Shown in pieces: positions 1-6,951 of a DNA stretch of 64,000 nt (position 1 is the stretch's first letter; each line of letters starts with the position of its first letter). Below the pieces are notes generated by a model. That model was given only the letters and a program-made list of their open reading frames with translations. It was not told where the DNA came from and searched no databases. The stretch is from UBA2421 sp002343075. GTDB taxonomy: Bacteria; Planctomycetota; Phycisphaerae; Tepidisphaerales; Tepidisphaeraceae. The DNA lies in contig CALJLN010000023.1 of the NCBI GenBank assembly GCA_937982565.1, positions 1 through 64,000 of the forward strand, written 5' to 3'. The translations under genes and the position numbers were made by a program.

Positions 1-111
1 ACGCCGCCACCACATCACCCCAAGTACCATTGACGCCCTGACTTACGCGTGAGAAACTTACCGCGCCCGGCGAACGCTAATTGGCTTCGCGGGTCAGTTT
101 ATTCACTAGTT

Positions 112-468
112 ATGCCTCCCTCGGCCCCACCCGACCCGCGCGAGAAGGTGATCCAGATCGTCGCCGAGCAATCAGGCGTTGCGCGGGACAAACTCCGGGA
201 CGACACGCGGATCGTGGAGGACTTGCACCTCGATGGCGACGACGTCGTGGAACTCGTCGAACAGGTCGCGACGACGTTCGGCGTCGAGATGACGAACTAT
301 CGTTGGTATCACCATCATGGGCCGGAGGGGTGTAACCCACTCTGGCTGCTCTTCCGCCCGTGGTGGATGCGCAAGACCCACATCCCGATCCGAGTGGCCG
401 ACTTGATCGAAGCCGCGCGTAGTGGCGCCTGGCCCATCACTTATCCCGAGTCGGAACGGGAGGCATAA
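112..468 (+). CDS. DUF1493 / acyl-carrier-like protein, cassette 1
   Basis: A 118-residue protein. Residues about 11-55 look like an acyl-carrier-type helical fold of the DUF1493 family (EDLHLDGDDVVELVEQ). The position of the phosphopantetheine serine is occupied by Asp in HLDGDD, so it should not carry a prosthetic group in the usual way. A Trp/His-rich stretch (WYHHHGPEG) follows. The ATG at 112 is chosen over an upstream in-frame ATG (49) because it lies exactly in the cassette's 5' end. The stop lies in the attC R'' box, so the gene fills its cassette. Its function is unknown; cassette genes of this kind are often accessory. Confidence 0.6.
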   Translation: MPPSAPPDPREKVIQIVAEQSGVARDKLRDDTRIVEDLHLDGDDVVELVEQVATTFGVEMTNYRWYHHHGPEGCNPLWLLFRPWWMRKTHIPIRVADLIEAARSGAWPITYPESEREA

Positions 469-564
469 CCCGCCGCTGGAGCGGACCGCGGCGGCCGTAT
501 ACTTCACTTGCGGTCGAGCGTCGCGCGTGCGCCGCCGCGGCCGCTCAACGGCCTTACGTTATCT
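461..564. mobile_element. attC recombination site 1
   Basis: R'' box AGGCATAAC (461-469) and R' box GTTATCT (558-564) enclose a long stem. Bases 479-495 pair with 531-546 over 16 bp, with a single unpaired A at 485. Unpaired spacers lie between the R and L boxes (470-478 and 547-557). One extrahelical base on a long stem plus an unpaired central spacer is the known signature of folded attC sites. The TAA stop of the upstream gene (466-468) lies inside R''. Confidence 0.75.
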
Positions 565-598
565 GCTGCGAAAGACATCTGGAATGAAGGAGATTGGA

Positions 599-1168
599 AT
601 GGGTACGACTTGGAAGCACCCGCAGTTGGGGACGTTCGAATACGACGGCATCGCTTGGGTTGCGCGTGTTCCCATGCCCGAGTTCAAGGCGTTCAGATTC
701 GATCCCGGCTATTCCAATGCAAAGCGGTCGAAAGGTATCCATGAATTAGCTTTCGAGGCAGCGGATGAGCACGACATTCCAAGCACGGAAGCCATCGCAC
801 TCGCCAACAAAGTACTCGAGAACCAGAAGCCGCTGGTTGCAACGATCGCCAAAGCGCTCTGGTCCGACTTCAATGGCCAGGGGCCAAAGTCGGGCATGTG
901 GTGGCACGGAGGTCTGGATGAGGTCGCTGAAGCGTTGTCAGACACAATTGATGTCGATGAGCCCCCTGAAAGCGCGAAGGACTTGCTCAAGTACCTGTCC
1001 GTCTCCAGGGTCACCGTGCGCAAAAAAGTGGACGGCGCGAAGGGGCTTGTTGTCGAAGTCAGCTTTCATGCAGGCTTTGAAGATGAACATGGTGTCGGTG
1101 TTTTGACGGACGGCGAACGGGTCATCGGCATCGGCTACACCTCTGACGTGACGGCCTTCAAGTCCTAG
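599..1168 (+). CDS. Uncharacterised protein (DUF6985-like), cassette 2
   Basis: A 189-residue soluble protein beginning MGTTWKHPQLGTFEYDG. The start at 599 is supported by AAGGAG at 587-592. Reading the frame upstream from 422 only translates the attC site (the NPPLERTAAAVYF tract), a typical over-extension artefact. The N-terminal part, LG-F-Y-D-W...VPMPEF, resembles the DUF6985 family; I place it there only tentatively. No signal peptide, membrane helix or catalytic motif is evident. It is the only gene in cassette 559-1281. Confidence 0.6.
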   Translation: MGTTWKHPQLGTFEYDGIAWVARVPMPEFKAFRFDPGYSNAKRSKGIHELAFEAADEHDIPSTEAIALANKVLENQKPLVATIAKALWSDFNGQGPKSGMWWHGGLDEVAEALSDTIDVDEPPESAKDLLKYLSVSRVTVRKKVDGAKGLVVEVSFHAGFEDEHGVGVLTDGERVIGIGYTSDVTAFKS

Positions 1169-1189
1169 CGAAGCCACCGCGGCTCGGCG

Positions 1190-1287
1190 GCAGCAGATAA
1201 CCCCCCGCTGCAGTGGACGGGCCAGTTTGGTATTCTGTAGTTCGAAGGCGTGCGTGTGGCCCGCCACTGAACGGTATTACGTTATCT
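1190..1287. mobile_element. attC recombination site 2
   Basis: R'' AGATAAC (1195-1201) and R' GTTATCT (1281-1287) are perfectly complementary. The L''/L' stem pairs 1211-1223 with 1258-1269 over 12 bp, with one bulged A at 1217, the same position and base as in attC site 1. The 11-nt spacer before R' is nearly the same as in site 1 (AACGGnnTTAC type). The loop is about 34 nt. Confidence 0.75.
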
Positions 1288-1306
1288 ATCCAGTGAAGGG
1301 CCTTCC

Positions 1307-1684
1307 ATGTCTGTGAGTTCGCCAACGTCCGACGTGCGGCAGGAGTTTGAGAAGATTATGCCGGAGTTTCCGCTTGCCGATGTTGCGGCGGGTGTAGAGT
1401 ACTATCGGGATGTGCTGGGGTTTTCGGTCAACTACCAGATGGAAGGCTTTGCGGTGATTGATCGGGACCGGGCGCGGATTCTGTTGATCGCGAAGACCGC
1501 GCAGCACAAGGGCATCGCGTCGTGCTATGTGTATGTTGCCGACGCGGATGCATTGCACGCTGAAATGACGGCCCGCGGAGCGAATGTCGAGGGCGACCCG
1601 GTCAGCCGGCCGTGGGGCCTTCGCGAGTTTCGCGTTTTTGATCCGGAGGGGAACATCCTCACGCTCGGCCAACCATTCGAATGA
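1307..1684 (+). CDS. VOC-family (glyoxalase/bleomycin-resistance fold) protein
   Basis: A 125-residue single-domain protein with the paired beta-alpha-beta-beta-beta pattern of the vicinal-oxygen-chelate fold. It has PLADVAAGVEYYRDVLGF near the N-terminus and WGLREFRVFDPEGNILTLGQP at the C-terminus, the usual place of the last metal-ligand strand. It starts 20 nt after the R' box of attC site 2, so it could be the last cassette, but no attC follows it and its 5' end has no complementary R''. Substrate unknown; proteins of this type bind or modify small molecules, including antibiotics. Confidence 0.8.
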   Translation: MSVSSPTSDVRQEFEKIMPEFPLADVAAGVEYYRDVLGFSVNYQMEGFAVIDRDRARILLIAKTAQHKGIASCYVYVADADALHAEMTARGANVEGDPVSRPWGLREFRVFDPEGNILTLGQPFE

Positions 1685-1822
1685 CCCGGCGGCGGGGGGA
1701 GTTTTGCTGTTTATCAGGACCGCGAGCCGAAGCCCCGGACCGAGGCGAGAGGTAGCCGATTCGGAGGCGGGGCAACGCGTTTTTTGTGTCGCTGAATGGC
1801 CTGGCGTGCTACAACTTGTCGC

Positions 1823-2080
1823 ATGACCGTCGACGCTGTTTTTGCCCGTTTACGCCGCCGGCCCTTCGTGCCGTTTCGGATCATTCTCAGCAGTGGCACA
1901 ACGTATGATGTGCTACACCCGGAAATGCTGTTTATCTCCAAATCCGGCATGACGGTCGCAATTTACGACAGGGATCAGCGCCCCTCGCCAGATGAGATTC
2001 CCGTGCGTGAGTCGCTGGTCTCATTCCTTCACATTGCTGAAACAGAAGATCTTCCGCAGCCGACCCTGCGCGCGGGTTGA
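1823..2080 (+). CDS. Small protein of unknown function
   Basis: An 85-residue protein starting MTVDAVFARLRRRPFVPF. An upstream in-frame ATG at 1796 would add nine residues without similarity to the rest. The pattern RPFVPFRIILSSGTTYDV.HPEM recalls small orphan proteins I associate with planctomycete genomes. No catalytic residues or membrane helix are seen. It faces the flagellar cluster convergently: its end and the flgL stop are about 90 bp apart, and that gap holds a GC-rich inverted repeat without a T-tract. Confidence 0.6.
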   Translation: MTVDAVFARLRRRPFVPFRIILSSGTTYDVLHPEMLFISKSGMTVAIYDRDQRPSPDEIPVRESLVSFLHIAETEDLPQPTLRAG

Positions 2081-2168
2081 TGAACGGCGGGTGTCGGAGA
2101 GCCACCCATCGCGCCATGCCCCGATGGCGCGCGCATGGTTCGCTGTTCGCATGCTGCCGCCCACCCGG

Positions 2169-4097
2169 CTAAGCAAGAAAATCAAGCAGAGACAGGTTGA
2201 GCGTCGAGCCGGCGGTTTGAAGGGAGGCCTGCAGGGCGGTTTGCAGTGTTTGAAAGCGGGTGATGGCTTCTGTGAAATCGACATCTTCCACTTCGCTCAG
2301 CAGCTTGCGCGTGGCAATGTTCTGGTCTGCGATGCGGTCGCGGCGGCTTTCCAGTTCCTGCAGCCGGGCGCCGGCTTCGCCTCGCACCTGCACCGTGCGA
2401 TCATAATCCCCTTTAATCTTCTCAGCGGCGGCGGTGATGGCGCTTTGGTCGCTGGTTCTCAAGGCATTCTGTAATGCAATCATGTTGGCAAACAGGCCCT
2501 GGCTCTGGACGGCGTTGACATCACTTCCCGTAATCACGCCGGCGCTGGCAGGCTGGTTGAGGCCAAGATCGTCGGCGGCTTTGCTGAAAGGCGTATCGCC
2601 GACGGCCAGCACCCCGCCCCCGGCGGCGGTATCGGTGAGGACAATGCCGTTGCCGGTGGTAGCAAAGGTGGCGCTAACCCCCGCCCCGGCGGCGATGGCC
2701 TGCGTGGTGATTCGGTTGAGCACATCCTGAATCGTTGCTGCGCCATCGACATCGACGCCGAAAGTCACGCCGGCGGAATCGGTGATGAGCAGATCATCAC
2801 CGTCCACTGTGCGAACGCCTTTGCCGAAGTTGAGCTGGCTCAGCGGCGACGTCGATGCGTAGCTGCGCAGGCCGAGCTGCGCCGCGGTCTGTCCGCCATT
2901 TTCGGCGATGGTAAGGCTGATGCCTTGGGTCGGGTTGAGCAGGTTAATGCCGTCGCCGGTTTCGTTGATCTCGGCCAGCACATTCACACCGGCGCCATTG
3001 ATTGCGTTAAGCATATCCTGCACGGTGACCGCCGCTGAGAGATCGACGGTCTTGGTGACCAGGCCGTTGGTGATGGTAAAGCCGGAGGTGTCGATGCCCG
3101 TTCCGCCGCGCAGGCTTGCGAGGGTTGTCAGGGGCGTGATCTGGGCGGCGAGATTGGCACCAGCGACAGGCGATCCGGCGCCGCCTCCGGTGGGCTGTAG
3201 AATGCCGAGGTCGGCTGCAATCGCCCCCCCGCCGACTTCGTTGACGCTGATGTTATCCCCCCCGCCGCCGGTGAGCGCGATGCTCACGCCGTCGCCGCCG
3301 AGCGCCGCGGTAATGCCCCCCACCGCTGCGGCGTTGATTCGGTCGATCACGTCGCCCAGGGTGTCGGCCTTTGTGAGATCGATAGTGGTCGTGGTTGTAC
3401 CGTTGCTAAGGGCGAGTTGGCCCTTGCGAATGCCTTCGCCGATCGCCCCTTTGAGGTCGGCCAGGCGGGTGCCGGCGCCGACGGTGGGTGCCGCGAGCGT
3501 AATGCCTTTGACGCGGGTGGAAAATGCGCCAAAGACCGAGTCGCCATTCACGGTAAACGGCAGCGTGGCATTTTCGTCGAAATCATTTTCCAGGACATTG
3601 CGCGTGGCAACAAACTTCACCCCCCCGCCGGCCTCTTCAAACGGCGGGGCGGTGGAACGGTCGCCGGCGAAGAGATACACGCCCTCGACCTGACGGTTGC
3701 CAAGAGAAAGCAGTTGCGAGTAGATGCGATCGATCACCGCTGCCGCCGCCGTGCGGGCTTCGGGGGTTACGTCGGATCCGACATTGGCGCTGGCGATTTG
3801 CTGGGCTTCGTTGAGCAGGTCGCTCACGTCGGCCAGGGTCGAATCGACCGCCCCAAGATGATTGCCGGCGGCTTGCAGGTTTTTGAGGAATCCGTCGCGC
3901 TGTTCGAGGGTCTTGCGTATCGACTGTATCGCCGCCGCGGCACCGGGGTCGTCGCTGGGGTTGCTCAGGCGTTTGCCGGTTGCAAGCTGGTTCTGGACCT
4001 TAAGCAGGCCGACCTGTGTGCGCGTCAGATTACCCGTGGCGATGCTGGTGCGGAGGTTGTTGCTGACGCGCGAGAGATTGGAAGGAATGGCAGCCAT
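2169..4097 (-). CDS. flgL: Flagellar hook-associated protein 3 (FlgL)
   Basis: A 642-residue flagellin-family protein that forms the junction between hook cap FlgK and the filament. The N-terminal flagellin helix (residues about 1-140: MAAIPSNLSRVSNNLRTS, QLATGKRLSNPSDDPGAAAA) and the C-terminal D0 helix (ALQASLQTAGSTLNLSLLDFL) are intact. The protein is about twice the length of the enterobacterial FlgL. The extra length is a Gly/Ala/Thr-rich middle region with several repeats of the type DTLGDVIDRINAA / VQDMLNAING / TIQDVLNRITTQA, like flagellin hook-IN motifs. It is the last gene of the flgJ-flgN-flgK-flgL block. Confidence 0.92.
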   Translation of the reverse strand: MAAIPSNLSRVSNNLRTSIATGNLTRTQVGLLKVQNQLATGKRLSNPSDDPGAAAAIQSIRKTLEQRDGFLKNLQAAGNHLGAVDSTLADVSDLLNEAQQIASANVGSDVTPEARTAAAAVIDRIYSQLLSLGNRQVEGVYLFAGDRSTAPPFEEAGGGVKFVATRNVLENDFDENATLPFTVNGDSVFGAFSTRVKGITLAAPTVGAGTRLADLKGAIGEGIRKGQLALSNGTTTTTIDLTKADTLGDVIDRINAAAVGGITAALGGDGVSIALTGGGGDNISVNEVGGGAIAADLGILQPTGGGAGSPVAGANLAAQITPLTTLASLRGGTGIDTSGFTITNGLVTKTVDLSAAVTVQDMLNAINGAGVNVLAEINETGDGINLLNPTQGISLTIAENGGQTAAQLGLRSYASTSPLSQLNFGKGVRTVDGDDLLITDSAGVTFGVDVDGAATIQDVLNRITTQAIAAGAGVSATFATTGNGIVLTDTAAGGGVLAVGDTPFSKAADDLGLNQPASAGVITGSDVNAVQSQGLFANMIALQNALRTSDQSAITAAAEKIKGDYDRTVQVRGEAGARLQELESRRDRIADQNIATRKLLSEVEDVDFTEAITRFQTLQTALQASLQTAGSTLNLSLLDFLA

Positions 4098-4116
4098 GAT
4101 TGCACCGCGGGGTTAG

Positions 4117-4224
4117 TTAGCGATTGGCACGATGTTCCTGAATCACGGGTTCGATCGTCTCTTCGCCGGTAAAGCTCACGAGCCAGAACGAGACGATGAG
4201 AAAATAGCTTGCAGCAAGCAGCAC
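4117..4224 (-). CDS. Candidate 35-residue membrane peptide between flgK and flgL
   Basis: It starts with GTG three bases after the flgK stop. GAGG, overlapping the end of flgK, gives a good ribosome-binding site six bases upstream. The peptide has a hydrophobic stretch (LLAASYFLIVSFWLVSF) followed by a charged tail (TGEETIEPVIQEHRANR), i.e. one membrane helix with a short soluble end. It fills the 130-bp gap between flgK and flgL, which is otherwise unusually long for this tightly packed block. It matches no family I know, and conservation is needed to confirm it. Confidence 0.4.
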   Translation of the reverse strand: MLLAASYFLIVSFWLVSFTGEETIEPVIQEHRANR

Positions 4225-4227
4225 GAA

Positions 4228-5931
4228 TCACCTCACGAGCGCGAGTACGGTCTGCAAAAGTTCGTCCACGGTGGAAATCACGCGCGCCGCGCCCTGAAAT
4301 GCCCGCTGGCTCTTGATCAGATTCACGGCTTCCTCATCCAGGCTCACTCCGCTGAGCGCTTCGCGCTGCGCGGAGAGGGTCTCACGAATGCTCGCGGCGG
4401 CCTCGGCGTCGCTTTGGGCGGTCGATGCCTTGCCGGCGATGTCGTTTACAAGCCCGGCGTAGGCGTCCTTGATGCTCACTCCCTCCAGCCCGGCGACGGC
4501 CAGTGTCTCCAGCCGCGCGATGGCCAATGCTGTCTGATTGTCGCCCGGCTCACCATTCTTCGCCGCGGCGAGCAGGGAGGGGCGCGATTTGAGGTTCTTA
4601 TTGACCGCGATGTTGCCGGCATCGCTCCCGGTAAAAAACGTGTTCACGCCCAGCGCCGCAAGAATGCCGGAGCTATCCTGCGAAAAACTTAGCTCCACCG
4701 CATCGCTGTCCGTGGCGATGTTCAACCGCCCGGCGGTGTTATTGGCGCTGATGTTGGCGATGCCGTTGATCGACGCGACAAGATCATCAAGCGTCGTATC
4801 GTCGCCGTTGAGGTTATCCAGATCGACCTGAACCAGCGTGCTCGTCGTCAGGCCGGAGAGCTTGTTTTTGACATGAACGACAAAGCTGCCGTTGCCGGGA
4901 TCAAACTTCAGCCCCGCGTCGGGGTTGCTCAGGGCGAGGGTGGTATCCGCCACCGCAAACCCAGACTGCACCGCGTGCACGCCTTCAAGACCCTGCCCGG
5001 AGGAATGAACTTTGTTCAGCTCGAAGATGAGATTGTTCGCCAGCGAATCAAACTTGTCCAGCGCGCCTTGAATGGTCGTCTTGACGGTGGCAAGACCGCC
5101 GAGTTGCCCTTCGCGCGCCGGCAATTCGCTATCGGTGCGTTGAAAGATGAGCGTGCGGACCTGCTTGCCGTCGATAATCTGGTCGCGGACGCCGATGCCG
5201 GTGCTCTCGCCGTTGGTGACGAGCGGTTCGGAGTTCACAAACACGTTGATCGCTCCGCTGGGCTGTTCTTTGGTCTGGATATTGATGAGTTCAGAGAGTT
5301 TGCCGAGCAACACATCGCGTTGGTCGCGCAGACCGTTGGCCTGTCCCCCGCCGCCGCCCTCGGTTTGGGTGATTTGGGTGTTGAGGTCGGCGATTTGCCG
5401 TGCCAGCCCGTCTGCGGTGGTGGCGACTGCCTTGATTCGATCATCGACATCGGCATTCAGGCCCGACAACTGCCCTCTGACATCAGAAAGCCATGTCGCA
5501 ACCGATTCGCCCGCCTGCAGCACCACCTGGCGCAGGCCAATATCCTGCGGCTTATTGGCGAGATTGCTCCAGGAATTGAAGAAATTGCTCAGCCGAGTGC
5601 TGAGATCTTCATCCGAAAGCTCATTAAACGTCGCTTCAACCCGCCCAAGCCATTGCTTGATGACGTCGGCGGCCTCGCCATCGCTGGTACTGGCGCGCAG
5701 ACGACCATTGAGCGATGCGTCGATCGCGCGGGTGATCGAATCGATCCCCACGCCTGTGCCGACGTACAAATCCGGACCGATGCGCTGATCGCGCAGCGCC
5801 GCGAGCTTGGCTGTCTGGCGGGTGTAGCCGGGTGTGTTGACGTTGGCAATGTTGTTGGACGTTACCTGAATCGCGACCTGATGGGTCGAGAGCGCGCTTC
5901 GTCCGACATTGAGTGCTCCGGAAAGTGACAT
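4228..5931 (-). CDS. flgK: Flagellar hook-associated protein 1 (FlgK)
   Basis: A 567-residue hook-filament junction protein. Residues 1-40 carry the rod/hook N-terminal motif (NVGRSALSTHQVAIQVTSNNIANVNTPGYTRQ). Residues about 90-200 form the coiled FlgK core (LSTRLSNFFNSWSNLANKPQD, GLRDQRDVLLGKLSEL). The C-terminus has the conserved SLDEEAVNLIKSQRAFQGAARVISTVDELLQT. Length and domain order fit the family. Three bases separate it from flgN upstream, so the two are almost certainly co-transcribed. Confidence 0.95.
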   Translation of the reverse strand: MSLSGALNVGRSALSTHQVAIQVTSNNIANVNTPGYTRQTAKLAALRDQRIGPDLYVGTGVGIDSITRAIDASLNGRLRASTSDGEAADVIKQWLGRVEATFNELSDEDLSTRLSNFFNSWSNLANKPQDIGLRQVVLQAGESVATWLSDVRGQLSGLNADVDDRIKAVATTADGLARQIADLNTQITQTEGGGGGQANGLRDQRDVLLGKLSELINIQTKEQPSGAINVFVNSEPLVTNGESTGIGVRDQIIDGKQVRTLIFQRTDSELPAREGQLGGLATVKTTIQGALDKFDSLANNLIFELNKVHSSGQGLEGVHAVQSGFAVADTTLALSNPDAGLKFDPGNGSFVVHVKNKLSGLTTSTLVQVDLDNLNGDDTTLDDLVASINGIANISANNTAGRLNIATDSDAVELSFSQDSSGILAALGVNTFFTGSDAGNIAVNKNLKSRPSLLAAAKNGEPGDNQTALAIARLETLAVAGLEGVSIKDAYAGLVNDIAGKASTAQSDAEAAASIRETLSAQREALSGVSLDEEAVNLIKSQRAFQGAARVISTVDELLQTVLALVR

Positions 5932-5934
5932 GAG

Positions 5935-6426
5935 TTACCCCACCGCCTCCAGCGCGCCGATCCGTGGCGCGACCCGGTGAACACCCGTTTTCGTATACAC
6001 ACCCGCATTCTGCACCGCCGACGCGATGAACTTAACGGCGGTGTTGAGGTGGCCGAGCACTGCGCCGGCGAGCTTGCTGCTGACATTGGTCCGAAGCGCC
6101 AATTCACCGGCGATGCGTCGCAGGCTGTCGCGTTTGGATAGCAGGCCCTGCGCCGACGGCGGATAGAGCACTGCAATCTGCGACAGCGTCGGCTCGGCAG
6201 TAAACTTATGCAGCTTCATCAGTTGCTGGGCAATGTTCTTCCGGCGGCTGTCAATGCCCTTGATGCGAAGCCGGCATGCCTCCTGCTGCGCGCGCGCCTG
6301 CTCCATTGCGCCGAGGTTCATCTCTTTCATGGCCGCATGATGCAGATCAACGTATTGAAGAAGCTTGCGGTGCTCGACAACCATCTGATCGAGCAGCACT
6401 TCCAGATCTTGCGCTTGACGAGACAT
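5935..6426 (-). CDS. flgN: FlgN-like flagellar export chaperone
   Basis: A 163-residue, mostly helical protein (QAQDLEVLLDQMVVEHRKLLQYVD; helices to about 130) with the pattern of FlgN, the cytoplasmic chaperone that escorts FlgK and FlgL to the flagellar export gate. The assignment rests on length, helical content and position: it lies directly between flgJ (2-nt gap) and flgK (3-nt gap), where FlgN belongs. Sequence similarity within this family is always weak, so the call depends mainly on context. Confidence 0.7.
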   Translation of the reverse strand: MSRQAQDLEVLLDQMVVEHRKLLQYVDLHHAAMKEMNLGAMEQARAQQEACRLRIKGIDSRRKNIAQQLMKLHKFTAEPTLSQIAVLYPPSAQGLLSKRDSLRRIAGELALRTNVSSKLAGAVLGHLNTAVKFIASAVQNAGVYTKTGVHRVAPRIGALEAVG

Positions 6427-6428
6427 CG

Positions 6429-6848
6429 CTACCCTCGCAGGTTAATGGGTGCTGGCGCGCGGGTCGTTGCGCGCGGTTTGCCTTCACGCTGACGGGCGTA
6501 CGCAGGCGCAACCTGCTCCGGGCGAATCGTGTAGCCCCGGGCTTGCAGCTTTTTCATAAGTTGGTCGGTCTCAGGATCGAGCCGGCGGACCATCGCACTC
6601 ACCAGCGGCGAACTGGCGGCACCACCCATTCGTTCGGCGAGCACGCCGTCAAACATGGCCTGAAACGCCTGCCCACCCTGCCCGCCGGAGAAAAGTTCGC
6701 TTTTGAAGGGGCTTGAGCGCATTGCCTTGAACATAGGCATGTAAAATGCCTGCGCGACAAACTTCTGCGCCTGCTTCTGAATCGCGTCATAGCGCAAAAT
6801 CTGCTGGTCGGTCGGCATCGGCAGCCTGATACTGGGGTCAATCCGCAT
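6429..6848 (-). CDS. flgJ: Rod-binding protein FlgJ, N-terminal domain only
   Basis: A 139-residue protein with the rod-capping domain: QAQKFVAQAFYMPMFKAMRSS and GGQGGQAFQAMFDGVLAERM. The C-terminal muramidase domain of enterobacterial FlgJ is absent, as is common outside Proteobacteria. The start is uncertain. The ATG at 6848 has a weak GGAG. The perfect sigma-54-type promoter at 6863-6878 predicts transcription from about 6852, so the message would be almost leaderless there; the next ATG, at 6818 (MPTDQQILRYD), is a real alternative. It heads the flgJ-flgN-flgK-flgL block. Confidence 0.85.
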   Translation of the reverse strand: MRIDPSIRLPMPTDQQILRYDAIQKQAQKFVAQAFYMPMFKAMRSSPFKSELFSGGQGGQAFQAMFDGVLAERMGGAASSPLVSAMVRRLDPETDQLMKKLQARGYTIRPEQVAPAYARQREGKPRATTRAPAPINLRG

Positions 6849-6862
6849 GGCTCCAGTGATGG

Positions 6863-6878
6863 AGCAAGTACCGTGCCA
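6863..6878 (-). promoter_or_regulatory. Sigma-54 (RpoN) type promoter before flgJ
   Basis: Read on the minus strand the sequence is TGGCACGGTACTTGCT, a perfect match to the RpoN consensus TGGCAC-N5-TTGCW with the right 5-nt spacing. The predicted start of transcription is near 6852, just before flgJ. It explains how flgJ-flgN-flgK-flgL is expressed although non-flagellar genes separate it from flgI. Confidence 0.75.
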
Positions 6879-6951
6879 ATCCCATCCGTTTGAGCGACGG
6901 CTCATCGCTTAGGCGAATCGGCCGCTTCCCCGAGAGAGATTCTTCCCATCC

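Larger units (their letters stand above)
110..1281. mobile_element. Two-cassette integron-type array, no integrase seen
   Basis: Two units, 110-558 and 559-1281, each hold one short gene followed by an attC-like hairpin. The decisive sign is that each unit's first 11 bases are the exact reverse complement of the 11 bases at its own R'' box: 110-120 with 458-468, and 559-569 with 1190-1200. This is expected if each unit was once a circle cut at the G/TT point of R'. No integron integrase lies in the window, so this is either the far end of an array that starts to the left or an integrase-less cluster (CALIN). An R'-like GTTATGC at 109-115 marks the left border. Confidence 0.75.

Noticed and set aside
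38..109. Possible third attC site or attI upstream of cassette 1
   Set aside because: GTTATGC at 109-115 fits as R', but no matching R'' and only weak, gapped stems are found between 38 and 98.
1685..1822. attC after the VOC gene, which would make it a third cassette
   Set aside because: No R'' complementary to the sequence after 1281 and no long stem in this stretch.
2110..2140. GC-rich inverted repeat (GCGCCAT/ATGGCGC) between flgL and the plus-strand gene
   Set aside because: No T run on either strand and a 7-bp stem only; not called a terminator.
2908..3693. Long open frames antisense to flgL, flgK, flgI and flgA
   Set aside because: Composition (Ser/Arg/Pro-rich) and position show that they are shadows of the GC-rich flagellar genes.
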